From positions 248,001 through 312,000 of the forward strand of contig NZ_SMLG01000001.1 of NCBI RefSeq assembly GCF_004349195.1: DNA of 64,000 nt, in the 5' to 3' direction. This document shows positions 40,228-47,982 of this stretch, one piece after another. Under the pieces are notes generated by a model that had not been told where the DNA came from, made no database searches, and saw only the letters and a program-made list of their open reading frames with translations. Within the stretch, counting starts at the first letter, position 1; every line of letters begins with the position of its first letter. This DNA is from Flavobacterium rhamnosiphilum (GTDB lineage: Bacteria; Bacteroidota; Bacteroidia; Flavobacteriales; Flavobacteriaceae). The position numbers and the translations under genes are program-made.

Positions 40228-41583
40228 ATGAAATCAACATTCTACAAATCCTTTTTATTTTTGCTGTTGACAATCACTTTAAGCAGTTGCGTTACGGATG
40301 AGGTTGCTGCACCGAAACTTATTTGTACGCAACCAGATTTAGTGACTAATACAGCCGTTAGCGAAGTTCATGCTGTTGCAAATGCTATTGTAACGCAATA
40401 CAAATACGATGATATAATCGAGGCGTATGTGGTTTCCAGTGATGAATCGGGAAATTTTTTTAAGTCGATTTCCTTTCAGACTTTGGCAACAGCCACAACA
40501 CCAGCCATAGGATTTAGTGTTCCCGTGGATGCTACAAATTTGTACATTGATTACAGATTGGGCAATAAAGTGTATATAAAGTTGAAAGACCAATACACGG
40601 ATATTTTATTTGGCGGGATGCGTATAGGAAGCATTTTCGTGAATTCTTATAATGAAGGCGGAGTAGGGCGACTTTCTCAAAATGATTATAAAAAAGTACT
40701 GAATGCTTCCTGTACGAATGTTAGTGAGGACTTGTTGATTCGGTCCATTTCGATGTCAGAATTGCTGAACGATTCGAATTTGAATACTTTGATCGAATTG
40801 TCCGATGTTCAATTTACAGCCGACGCAATAGGACGCCATTATTTTGAAGAAACTAATAATGTGGGTGGTGCGACTAATTGGGGTTTGATGGATAAATTGG
40901 GCAATCAAGTGTATTTTAGAACCAGTAGTTTTTCTGATTTTGCGGGTAAATTAGTGCCCAATGGAAGCGGAAAAGTAAAAGGAATTTTGACGAAATATGG
41001 AACCGATTATCAACTATTACCGCGTTCCGAAAAAGATGTTGTGATGACCGGAACAAGAGCGATTCCTTTTTTCTCAGAAGATTTTGAAACCGTAGTGGAT
41101 AAGTCGAACTTGAGTCTGCCGGGCTGGGCGAATATAGTCCAGAAAGGAACGCTTTTCTGGAAAGGCACAGTCTATTCCGGAAACGGTTATGCCGAATTTA
41201 ATATCACAGGAACCAAAGTCGTTTCGAATGTGGCTTGGTTGATTTCGCCAAAAATAGACATGGATGTTCACACGAAAGAAGTCTTGACTTTTAGAACGGC
41301 CCAACATCATTTAGATGTTGATTCCCAGTTAAATTCCCTGGAAGTTTATGTCTCCACTAATTTTGACGGGTTGAATTTGGCGACAGCGACTTGGATTCCA
41401 TTAGTTGTTAATTTACCCAAGCAAGCGACACCTTGGTATCAATTTATAGGAAGTGGCGGGGTAGATTTATCTTCGTATAATGGCAAAATCAATATCGCTT
41501 TTAAATACACAGGTTCCGGGAAAAATCTGGCTTTGGATGGTGCTTTTCAAGTAGACGATGTCCAGGTTTTTGGGGATAAATAA
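40228..41583 (+). CDS. DUF5689 surface lipoprotein
   Basis: 451 residues. Lipobox LSSC (Cys21). The first part (about 35-275) matches DUF5689, with IEAYVVSSDESGNFFKSISF and VRGIL/VKGILTKYGTDYQLLPRS stretches. The C-terminal part (about 285-451) is a jelly-roll-like domain with FFSEDFETV, PGWANIVQKGT and KINIAFKYTGSG, resembling choice-of-anchor J modules. It follows the TonB receptor by 10 bases and probably sits on the cell surface as its binding partner. Confidence 0.82.
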   Translation: MKSTFYKSFLFLLLTITLSSCVTDEVAAPKLICTQPDLVTNTAVSEVHAVANAIVTQYKYDDIIEAYVVSSDESGNFFKSISFQTLATATTPAIGFSVPVDATNLYIDYRLGNKVYIKLKDQYTDILFGGMRIGSIFVNSYNEGGVGRLSQNDYKKVLNASCTNVSEDLLIRSISMSELLNDSNLNTLIELSDVQFTADAIGRHYFEETNNVGGATNWGLMDKLGNQVYFRTSSFSDFAGKLVPNGSGKVKGILTKYGTDYQLLPRSEKDVVMTGTRAIPFFSEDFETVVDKSNLSLPGWANIVQKGTLFWKGTVYSGNGYAEFNITGTKVVSNVAWLISPKIDMDVHTKEVLTFRTAQHHLDVDSQLNSLEVYVSTNFDGLNLATATWIPLVVNLPKQATPWYQFIGSGGVDLSSYNGKINIAFKYTGSGKNLALDGAFQVDDVQVFGDK

Positions 41584-41644
41584 TTTTTAATTAATAGAAA
41601 AGAGAGGATATAATTTTGCACTGTAGCTACAGTCGTATTTTTAG

Positions 41645-41652
41645 TATATTTG
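41645..41652 (+). promoter_or_regulatory. -7 promoter box of the FKBP gene
   Basis: TATATTTG matches TAnnTTTG and lies 26 bases before the start codon. A 14-bp palindrome (ACTGTAGCTACAGT) sits about 10 bases upstream of it and may be an operator. A TTG at 41616-41618 is rather far (26 bases) for a standard -33 box. Confidence 0.55.
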
Positions 41653-41677
41653 CGCCATTATAAAATTAAAATCCATT

Positions 41678-42148
41678 ATGAAATCTACTTTATTAGCACT
41701 TGTTTCTTTGTTATTTATTTCTTGTTTATCAGATACAAATACAAATATAGAAACTCAACCGGTTGATTATTCAATCCAAAACGAAAAAGAAATTGTGGAT
41801 TACATTGCCAAAAATAAATTGACTGCCACAAAAACCGATTCAGGATTGTATTATGTGGTTAATGAAGCGGGTGATGGAGAACAACCTGCCGCAACTTCTA
41901 ATGTGACAGTGGCTTATAAAGGTTATTTTACCAATGGATCTGTATTTGATGAAAGTAAAGCCGAAGGTATTTCATTTGGACTGAATCAAGTCATAAAAGG
42001 CTGGACAGAAGGCATTCCTTGTTTTAAAGAAGGGGGGAGTGGTATACTTTTAGTACCGGCTCACCTTGGTTATGGGAATAATGATTACAGTAGTATTCCC
42101 GGAGGTTCTGTACTTATTTTTGAGGTTAAACTTATTTCCGTGAATTAG
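41678..42148 (+). CDS. FKBP-type peptidyl-prolyl isomerase, lipoprotein
   Basis: 156 residues. Lipobox FISC (Cys16). The FKBP domain (about 60-156) shows VTVAYKGYFTNGSVFDES, FGLNQVIKGWTEGIPCFKEG and PAHLGYGNNDYSSIPGGSVL, IFEVKLISV. The catalytic-pocket aromatic and Asp residues are present. It would assist folding of exported proteins on the periplasmic face. It stands alone between its own promoter and a strong terminator. Confidence 0.93.
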   Translation: MKSTLLALVSLLFISCLSDTNTNIETQPVDYSIQNEKEIVDYIAKNKLTATKTDSGLYYVVNEAGDGEQPAATSNVTVAYKGYFTNGSVFDESKAEGISFGLNQVIKGWTEGIPCFKEGGSGILLVPAHLGYGNNDYSSIPGGSVLIFEVKLISVN

Positions 42149-42200
42149 GTTTATTGCTAAGGGATTGTATTAGAAACTTAGGGTGTCTTACATAAAAAAA

Positions 42201-42240
42201 CAGGAGTTATCTATTTTTGGAGATAACTCCTGTTTTTTTT
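42201..42240 (+). terminator. Terminator after the FKBP gene
   Basis: CAGGAGTTATCT (42201-42212) pairs with AGATAACTCCTG (42221-42232), followed by eight T residues. Confidence 0.9.
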
Positions 42241-42367
42241 GATCAAAATACCATAACTACACATAAACTGGTCGGATTCAAGTTGAAAAATATGAATTTG
42301 AAATAAATAATTTTATCCTTTAATTGGTTTTTGTATTTTGGCAATCCCAAATCGATATAATTACCAA

Positions 42368-43213
42368 ATGAAAATCTACTTTATTGCCATTTTTTTGATG
42401 GCCAGCCCGCGTTTTGTACAAAGCCAAATTTTGGAAAATTCAGTTAAGTTAAAGCAAATTAATGTTGTAAAGACAAATTTTCGCAATTTAAAAAGTGGCG
42501 AGATTATAAATAAAACCATTTTATTTAAGGAAGGTAAACTTTTATCAATTAAAACATCTGACGTCCTCCAAAGTTTTTTTTATAATCCAAAAGGATTATT
42601 AGACATGACTGTCAAAGAAAGGCAAGGAAGCAACTGGAAAGAGGTTGTGAATTATGCTTATAATAAAGAAGAGCAACTAGTGAAGTTTACCAAAAAATAC
42701 GAAGAAGGTGGCGAACTTGTCACTAAAACAGTTGCTATAACTTATGAAGGATCAAGAGTAAAAGCAGTAACTAAAAAAAGCAACAGTCATCAAACCCTAA
42801 TTGAAGATATTGAATATATTGTTGAGAATGGTCTTGTTGCCAGACGTTCCTCCAGAGATCGAAATCAACAAATAGTCAATAAAATAGAGTATGTGTATTT
42901 CAAAGATAATATTGTCAGACACAAAGGATTGATTGGAGATAAATCAATGAAGAACTATACTTTTGATGATAAAAATTCAGCTGATTTATTAATAGTGAAA
43001 AACATTTTTGGTCAAAACTATAAAGTTATTGTGCCATTAATTTCTTTTCATGAAGAAGAATTTGATTTCGAATCAATATCTAATAATAATAAATTAAGTT
43101 TTACCTCTACTGCTATAAATGCTAATGGCAAAAGCGGAAAATACAAATACAATAATTTAAACTACCCAGTATCCTGTTCCCTATATAGAAGAAAATGGGA
43201 TAGTAAAAACTGA
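42368..43213 (+). CDS. Exported hypothetical protein
   Basis: 281 residues from the ATG at 42368, which places a signal peptide (MKIYFIAIFLMASPRFVQS, then Q) at the N-terminus; an upstream TTG would add ten residues. The mature part has repeated strand pairs of the RHS-like kind seen in Bacteroidota (FFYNPKGLLDMTVKERQGSN, YAYNKEEQLVKFTKKYEEGG, YVYFKDNIVRHKG). No enzyme motif. Periplasmic or surface location is inferred. It does not appear to share an operon with its neighbours. Confidence 0.65.
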   Translation: MKIYFIAIFLMASPRFVQSQILENSVKLKQINVVKTNFRNLKSGEIINKTILFKEGKLLSIKTSDVLQSFFYNPKGLLDMTVKERQGSNWKEVVNYAYNKEEQLVKFTKKYEEGGELVTKTVAITYEGSRVKAVTKKSNSHQTLIEDIEYIVENGLVARRSSRDRNQQIVNKIEYVYFKDNIVRHKGLIGDKSMKNYTFDDKNSADLLIVKNIFGQNYKVIVPLISFHEEEFDFESISNNNKLSFTSTAINANGKSGKYKYNNLNYPVSCSLYRRKWDSKN

Positions 43214-43347
43214 AAAAATTTATTTTTACGAGTAAGGAGCACCTTTTTAAGGGAAGTTTTTATCCTTTTTAATATTAAGATTCAGTATGAAATTTGTTTA
43301 CTTTAATTTAAAAAGGATTGAATAAACGTTAGTACCTTACAAATCAT

Positions 43348-43355
43348 TAAATTTG
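43348..43355 (+). promoter_or_regulatory. -7 promoter box of hflX
   Basis: TAAATTTG fits TAnnTTTG and lies 16 bases before the hflX ATG, implying a very short leader. Confidence 0.45.
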
Positions 43356-43371
43356 TAGCTTATTCAAAGAC

Positions 43372-44619
43372 ATGTTAGAAAAAGAAGTAATAAATTTCGA
43401 AAAAACAGCTATTGTTGGTATTGTAACTCAAAACCAAAGTGAAGAGAAACTTAACGAGTATCTTGACGAATTGGAGTTTCTGACTTTTACCGCAGGTGGT
43501 GAAGTAGTGAAACGTTTTTCGCAAAAAATGGAACGCCCTAATCCCAAGACTTTTGTTGGAACAGGAAAAATTGAAGAGATTCATCTTTTTGTAAAAGAAA
43601 ATGATATCTCGACTTTGGTATTTGATGATGAATTATCGCCTTCACAGCAAAAAAATATATCTAAAATCATTACGGAATGTAAAATCCTCGACAGAACGCA
43701 TCTTATCCTGGATATTTTTGCGCAACGTGCCGAAACTTCGTATGCAAGAACGCAGGTAGAATTAGCACAATGTATCTATATGTTACCTCGATTATCGGGA
43801 CTCTGGACACACTTGGAACGTCAAAAAGGGGGAATTGGAATGCGTGGACCTGGAGAGACAGAGATTGAAACCGACAGACGTATTGTACGGGATAGAATAG
43901 CTTTATTGAAAGATAAAATCAAAGCAATCGACAAACAAATGGGAACGCAAAGAGGGAATCGCGGTTCTATGGTACGAGTGGCTTTGGTTGGGTATACTAA
44001 TGTGGGGAAATCGACTTTGATGAATGCCGTAGGGAAAAGTGATGTTTTTGTAGAGAACAAACTTTTTGCTACGCTTGATACCACCGTTCGAAAAGTAGTC
44101 ATCAAAAACTTGCCTTTCTTACTTTCGGATACCGTAGGATTTATTCGAAAATTACCAACACAACTGGTTGATTCTTTCAAAAGTACACTAGATGAGGTTC
44201 GTGAAGCCGATTTGTTATTGCACGTTGTTGATATTTCACATCCTGAATTTGAAGATCATATCGCATCGGTAAACCAAACTTTATTGGACATCAAAGCGAA
44301 TGACAAACCCGTTATTATGGTTTTCAATAAAATCGATGCCTACAAGCATTTGACTATTGATGAAGATGATTTAATGACCGAAAAAACGCCAAGACATTAC
44401 ACGCTGGAAGAATGGAAATCAACCTGGATGAGTCGAGTAGGCGAGCAAAATGCCTTGTTTATCTCGGCAACCAATAAAGAAAATTTTGAGGAATTCAGAG
44501 AACGTGTTTATGAAGCCGTAAGACACATTCACATCACCCGTTTTCCGTACAATAAGTTTTTATATCCGGATTATAAAGACGCTGTGGAGAAAGAAGAAGA
44601 AAATGAAGAACTAGAATAA
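43372..44619 (+). CDS. hflX: GTPase HflX
   Basis: 415 residues. The N-terminal HflX domain has TFVGTGKIEEI and LSGLWTHLERQKGGIGMRGP, then ETEIETDRR. The GTPase domain has G1 GYTNVGKSTL, G3 DTVGFIRKLP, G4 NKID and G5 SAT. HflX binds the 50S subunit and rescues or splits stalled ribosomes under stress. The acidic C-terminal tail (KEEENEELE) is normal. It ends at a bidirectional terminator facing the DUF3078 gene. Confidence 0.95.
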   Translation: MLEKEVINFEKTAIVGIVTQNQSEEKLNEYLDELEFLTFTAGGEVVKRFSQKMERPNPKTFVGTGKIEEIHLFVKENDISTLVFDDELSPSQQKNISKIITECKILDRTHLILDIFAQRAETSYARTQVELAQCIYMLPRLSGLWTHLERQKGGIGMRGPGETEIETDRRIVRDRIALLKDKIKAIDKQMGTQRGNRGSMVRVALVGYTNVGKSTLMNAVGKSDVFVENKLFATLDTTVRKVVIKNLPFLLSDTVGFIRKLPTQLVDSFKSTLDEVREADLLLHVVDISHPEFEDHIASVNQTLLDIKANDKPVIMVFNKIDAYKHLTIDEDDLMTEKTPRHYTLEEWKSTWMSRVGEQNALFISATNKENFEEFRERVYEAVRHIHITRFPYNKFLYPDYKDAVEKEEENEELE

Positions 44620-44623
44620 AAAT

Positions 44624-44659
44624 AAAAAAGACCTTTAGAAATTTCTAAAGGTCTTTTTT
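44624..44659. terminator. 36-bp perfect palindrome, bidirectional terminator
   Basis: AAAAAAGACCTTTAGAAA (44624-44641) and its exact complement (44642-44659). It lies between the convergent hflX and DUF3078 genes, with A and T tracts on both sides. Confidence 0.9.
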
Positions 44660-44674
44660 ATAAAAATACTTTTC

Positions 44675-45523
44675 TTAAAAACCATAATTAACGCCTAGAC
44701 CAAACACTTCTCTTACCTGAACAGCTTGTACGGAATTGTCATCGTAAATTGCCTGTAAGGATACATTTGTTGACAAATATTTGTTTATTTTCATAACCAC
44801 ATTCATCTGATAATCGACATCAACATTTTGCGGGTTGTCTAAATAATTAGAATATAAATTGATTCGGTTTTCAATACCGACATTTGTCATTATATTGAAT
44901 TTATAATATCCCGAAATGCTTGCGCCGAATTCAAATCTGGAATTGTCTCCTTGTAAAACCCCAAATGAAGGGCCAAGTTCAGTAAAATGATCGTGGACCA
45001 ATATTAATTTTGCAGTCGCGGGAGAAAAATTAATACTCAGATTATTGCTTTTTTTCCACAACATTCCAGGTCCAAATTGAAAATAGGCGGGAGAAAATAA
45101 ATGTGAAAGTTTAACTCCGTTTTTATCTAAACCGGTATCCATTTGTGTTTTGAAATTAAAAAAAACAGAATAATACCAATCTCCTTTCGCTTTCTTACCC
45201 CAAAGGGAATTCAATTCTAAACGGTCATCTGTTTTGGCTGTTTTTTCGTCACCTTTTATCTTGGTCAATCCATAAGCCAGAATGAATTTATTGTCCCAAA
45301 CAACATCTCCTTTTTTATAATTGAAATCATAATTCAGACCAAAATTTCCCGCTATGTTTGACGTTCCGCCACCCAACCATTGTTTATTGTAAGCAGATTG
45401 ATTAAAAAGCAAAGAAATATTTCCTTTTTTAGTCCAAAGTTTTGTGGTGTCTGTTGCAGTTTCTTGTGCATTAATAGCAATTGCCACTAAAAGTAACACT
45501 AGAGAAAATACTGTTTTTTTCAT
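44675..45523 (-). CDS. DUF3078 family protein, exported
   Basis: 282 residues from MKKTVFSLVLLLVAIAINAQ, a clean signal peptide; a longer frame upstream overlaps DUF2480 and is not used. It has a beta-rich body typical of DUF3078 of Bacteroidota (LWTKKGNISLLFNQSAYNKQ, WLGGGTSNIAGNFGLNYDFN), ending in GLGVNYGF with a C-terminal aromatic. It is probably an outer-membrane barrel. Function unknown. It is the last gene of the suf-side transcript. Confidence 0.8.
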   Translation of the reverse strand: MKKTVFSLVLLLVAIAINAQETATDTTKLWTKKGNISLLFNQSAYNKQWLGGGTSNIAGNFGLNYDFNYKKGDVVWDNKFILAYGLTKIKGDEKTAKTDDRLELNSLWGKKAKGDWYYSVFFNFKTQMDTGLDKNGVKLSHLFSPAYFQFGPGMLWKKSNNLSINFSPATAKLILVHDHFTELGPSFGVLQGDNSRFEFGASISGYYKFNIMTNVGIENRINLYSNYLDNPQNVDVDYQMNVVMKINKYLSTNVSLQAIYDDNSVQAVQVREVFGLGVNYGF

Positions 45524-45560
45524 GTCTGTTTGATTTAAATTATAAAATAAACGTATGCTG

Positions 45561-46070
45561 CTATTTTTTATGTGCTTTGTACAAAGGAACAGCTGAACAA
45601 GCCTCTCCATACATAATGCTTTTGGCAAAAGGTTGCAGATAGTGTACTGCCAATACATAGGCACGCATAGGGACTGGTTTTCTGGAACACCCTTTTATAA
45701 TCACAGGCTTGTTTTTATAAATCGAATAATCAATTTTAGGCAATAACTCTTCATAAAGGGAAGCGTTTAAATCCTCTAGAGATCCATTAATGATTTTCTT
45801 CGCAAATGGCGCTAATTGAATCGCAACCAAAATAGAAGCCCAAGTAGGAATAATAGCATATGTACTGCAATAAATAGCAACATATTGATCCTGATATTGT
45901 GACCAATCGTGATTTTTCAGCTGTTCTCTAAAGTCTTTTTCTTTTAATAAAAATCCTTCCAAGAGCCATTGTGAAATATCGATTTGCACATGAATTCCTT
46001 CTGGATAGTAATCTTCGAGATCGAAAACTTCCAAAACGCTATTCGCAACTTTATTTATTATTTCATCCAT
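45561..46070 (-). CDS. DUF2480 family protein
   Basis: About 169 residues (a second ATG two codons upstream is also possible). It matches DUF2480, a cytoplasmic family of Bacteroidota usually found beside Fe-S assembly genes; typical stretches are IDISQWLLEGFLLKEKDFRE, VAIYCSTYAIIPTWASILVA and VIIKGCSRKPVPMRAYV. Two conserved Cys (YCS and GCS) are visible. Function is not known; a link to Fe-S biogenesis is inferred from position. Confidence 0.8.
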   Translation of the reverse strand: MDEIINKVANSVLEVFDLEDYYPEGIHVQIDISQWLLEGFLLKEKDFREQLKNHDWSQYQDQYVAIYCSTYAIIPTWASILVAIQLAPFAKKIINGSLEDLNASLYEELLPKIDYSIYKNKPVIIKGCSRKPVPMRAYVLAVHYLQPFAKSIMYGEACSAVPLYKAHKK

Positions 46071-46095
46071 AATCATGTTTTAAAGTCGAATGTCG

Positions 46096-46133
46096 AAAGT
46101 CATAAAGTCACTGCTTTGAGACTTTATGACTTT
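46096..46133. repeat. 14-bp inverted repeat between DUF59 and DUF2480 genes
   Basis: AAAGTCATAAAGTC (46096-46109) pairs with GACTTTATGACTTT (46120-46133) around a 10-base loop. There is no T tract, so it is more likely a dispersed palindrome or an mRNA hairpin than a terminator. Confidence 0.5.
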
Positions 46134-46151
46134 CAACTTTATGACTAAATT

Positions 46152-46475
46152 CTAAAGCATTCCCAATTCTAATTTTGCTTCTTCGCTCATTAAATCTTTA
46201 CTCCAAGGTGGATCGAAAGTAATTTCTACTTCAGCATCTTTTACATTGTCTAATGATTTTACTTTTTCTTCTACTTCTCTTGGCAAACTTTCGGCAACAG
46301 GACAGTTTGGAGAGGTAAGCGTCATTAAGATTTTTACTTCATAATCGGTATTAACCATTACGTCATAAATCAATCCTAATTCGTAAATATCTACAGGAAT
46401 CTCCGGATCGTAAATGGTTTTTAAAATTTTTACGATTGATTCTCCTAATTCAGTTGTGTCTATTTCTTGTGTCAT
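46152..46475 (-). CDS. SUF-associated DUF59 (MIP18-like) Fe-S assembly protein
   Basis: 107 residues from MTQEIDTTEL (an ATG four codons upstream is possible). The DUF59 domain shows IYDPEIPVDIYELGLIYDVM and TLTSPNCPVAESLPREVEEK, with the conserved Cys in SPNCPV, and ends WSKDLMSEEAKLELG. Members help load or deliver Fe-S clusters. It belongs to the sufS-sufE group here but is separated from sufE by the GxxExxY insertion. Confidence 0.88.
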   Translation of the reverse strand: MTQEIDTTELGESIVKILKTIYDPEIPVDIYELGLIYDVMVNTDYEVKILMTLTSPNCPVAESLPREVEEKVKSLDNVKDAEVEITFDPPWSKDLMSEEAKLELGML

Positions 46476-46502
46476 TTTTTTTAACAATTTATTTTTTATT
46501 AT

Positions 46503-46533
46503 TTTTTTAAACCATATAAGAAATATAAGTTCA
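46503..46533 (-). repeat. CATATAAG repeat, left of the GxxExxY gene
   Basis: TTTAAACCATATAAG followed by AAATATAAGTTC is one degenerate member of the family at 34 kb, in the minus orientation. It lies 22 bases past the GxxExxY stop. Confidence 0.55.
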
Positions 46534-46554
46534 TTAAAGGTTTTCGGGTACTAT

Positions 46555-46968
46555 TTATTCTTCTTCTAATCTTCTGAATAATTCGTTAACGTAGGTCTTT
46601 TGTCCTTCGTTGTAAATATTTATAACATTATAATTTATCATTAATCCAATTGGTGCTTCCAAGAGATTCATGTAAGACATTAATTTTGCAACATGAACCG
46701 GTAAAACTTTATCTGCGGCTTTAAGTTCTAAAACCAAACAATTTTCAATAAACAAATCACATCTCAAATCAGATTCTAATTCTAAACCTTTGTATTCTAT
46801 TGGAATTGTTAATTCTGATTGAAAATTAATTCCTCTTAAAGACAATTCCTGAATCATACATTTATGATAAATACTTTCTAAAAGTCCAGGTCCTAAATGT
46901 TTATGTACTTCTATTGCAGCTCCATTAACTCGGTAAACTAAATCCTTTAAATATTTTTTTGTAATCAT
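46555..46968 (-). CDS. GxxExxY protein (PD-(D/E)xK nuclease-like)
   Basis: 137 residues. The family signature GLLESIY (G-x-x-E-x-x-Y) is at about 28-34, and a PD-(D/E)xK-type core reads DLFIENCLVLELK (Asp, then Glu-x-Lys). Such proteins are widespread in Bacteroidota and of unknown role; nuclease activity is only predicted from the fold. It sits between sufE and the DUF59 gene but is bracketed by oppositely oriented CATATAAG repeats, as if inserted into the operon. Possible mobile or repeat-linked gene. Confidence 0.85.
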   Translation of the reverse strand: MITKKYLKDLVYRVNGAAIEVHKHLGPGLLESIYHKCMIQELSLRGINFQSELTIPIEYKGLELESDLRCDLFIENCLVLELKAADKVLPVHVAKLMSYMNLLEAPIGLMINYNVINIYNEGQKTYVNELFRRLEEE

Positions 46969-47059
46969 ATAGAACTATCTTTTTTTACATAATGATATTT
47001 AATGTTTTATTAAAAATCTTTAAACCATTTAGATAATACAATAAAAATTTGAAGGATCA

Positions 47060-47096
47060 ACTTAAATGACCTTAAATCACTTATATGTTTTAAAAA
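47060..47096 (+). repeat. CATATAAG repeat, right of the GxxExxY gene
   Basis: ACTTAAATGACCTTAAATCA then CTTATATGTTTTAAAA: three degenerate copies of the CTTATATGA half-motif in the plus orientation, i.e. inverted relative to the copy at 46503. It lies between the sufE stop and the GxxExxY start. Confidence 0.5.
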
Positions 47097-47117
47097 AAAA
47101 ATCTAAAATGTTTAAAA

Positions 47118-47537
47118 TCAGTTTTGCGTGTTGAATGCCAAAGCATACATTTTTATATTTTTTATCATCGATACTAATCCATTGGCGCGTGTAGGGGATA
47201 AATGTTCTTTTAGACCGATTTTGTCAATAAAATCCATGTCAGCCTCAAGAATATCTTTGGCACTTTGATTTGAAAAAGTACGGATTAATATGGCAATAAT
47301 CCCTTTTGTCAAAATGGCATCGCTATCGGCAGTGAAAACAATTTTATCATCTTTTTTCTCTCCTTGCAACCACACTTTCGATTGGCAGCCTTTTATCAGA
47401 TTGTTTTCGGTTTTGAATTCTTCTTTGATTAAAGGAAGATTTTTTCCCAATTCGATGATGTATTCATAACGCTCTATCCAGTCGTCAAACATAGAAAACT
47501 CATCAACGATTTCTTCTTGTATGTCTTTAATTTTCAT
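47118..47537 (-). CDS. sufE: Sulfur acceptor protein SufE
   Basis: 139 residues. The active-site Cys lies in NLIKGCQSKVWL (residue 51), where SufE takes the persulfide from SufS. The fold-defining EEIVDEFSMFDDWIERYEYI and IDKIGLKEHLSPTRANGLVS are typical. It is two genes downstream of sufS with a lipoprotein between. It enhances SufS desulfurase activity and passes sulfur to the SufBCD scaffold in the cytoplasm. Confidence 0.93.
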   Translation of the reverse strand: MKIKDIQEEIVDEFSMFDDWIERYEYIIELGKNLPLIKEEFKTENNLIKGCQSKVWLQGEKKDDKIVFTADSDAILTKGIIAILIRTFSNQSAKDILEADMDFIDKIGLKEHLSPTRANGLVSMIKNIKMYALAFNTQN

Positions 47538-47539
47538 TA

Positions 47540-47971
47540 TTATTTTTTAGCAAATGAATTTATTTTATTTACGAATTTCTTGATTTCTTTAGGTGGATAA
47601 CCATGATCAAAACTAGTCGTTTCATAGGCTTTATCTTTGTGAGTGATTTTCAAATTGGCAATAGCCGCACCGTCATGAAAACGTTTTTGAGTGGGTGCTT
47701 TTAGTGTTGCCAAACTATCCAGTTCCACTGTTTTAAAATATTCCACTAATTCTTTCCAGTCGGCATCCGATATTTTTTTCGGTACCGGTTTGTCGTTTCC
47801 ATCTCTGTCTTTTGAAACAGTAACCATCTGATTTTTTATCGTTATTTTTTGATAAAAGCCTCTGGTATTTGCTTCGTACTCAATAACAGCAGTACTTATT
47901 TCTTGTGCTTTGGCGCTGTCACAACCATTGCCTAGAAAAATGGTCAGGAACAATAAAGATAATATTTTCAT
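47540..47971 (-). CDS. Lipoprotein inside the suf operon
   Basis: 143 residues. Lipobox-like LGNGC (Cys17) after a signal peptide. Body: VIEYEANTRGFYQKITIKNQ, WKELVEYFKTVELDSLATLK and FHDGAAIANLKITHKDKAYE. No known enzyme motif. It lies 11 bases after sufS and 2 bases before sufE, so it is co-transcribed with cytoplasmic Fe-S genes although it is exported. Function unknown; similar small lipoproteins occur at this spot in other flavobacteria. Confidence 0.7.
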   Translation of the reverse strand: MKILSLLFLTIFLGNGCDSAKAQEISTAVIEYEANTRGFYQKITIKNQMVTVSKDRDGNDKPVPKKISDADWKELVEYFKTVELDSLATLKAPTQKRFHDGAAIANLKITHKDKAYETTSFDHGYPPKEIKKFVNKINSFAKK

Positions 47972-47982
47972 GGGTTTATATT

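Noticed and set aside
45524..45664. N-terminal extension of the DUF3078 protein
   Set aside because: It would overlap the DUF2480 gene and put 47 residues before a perfectly good signal peptide.
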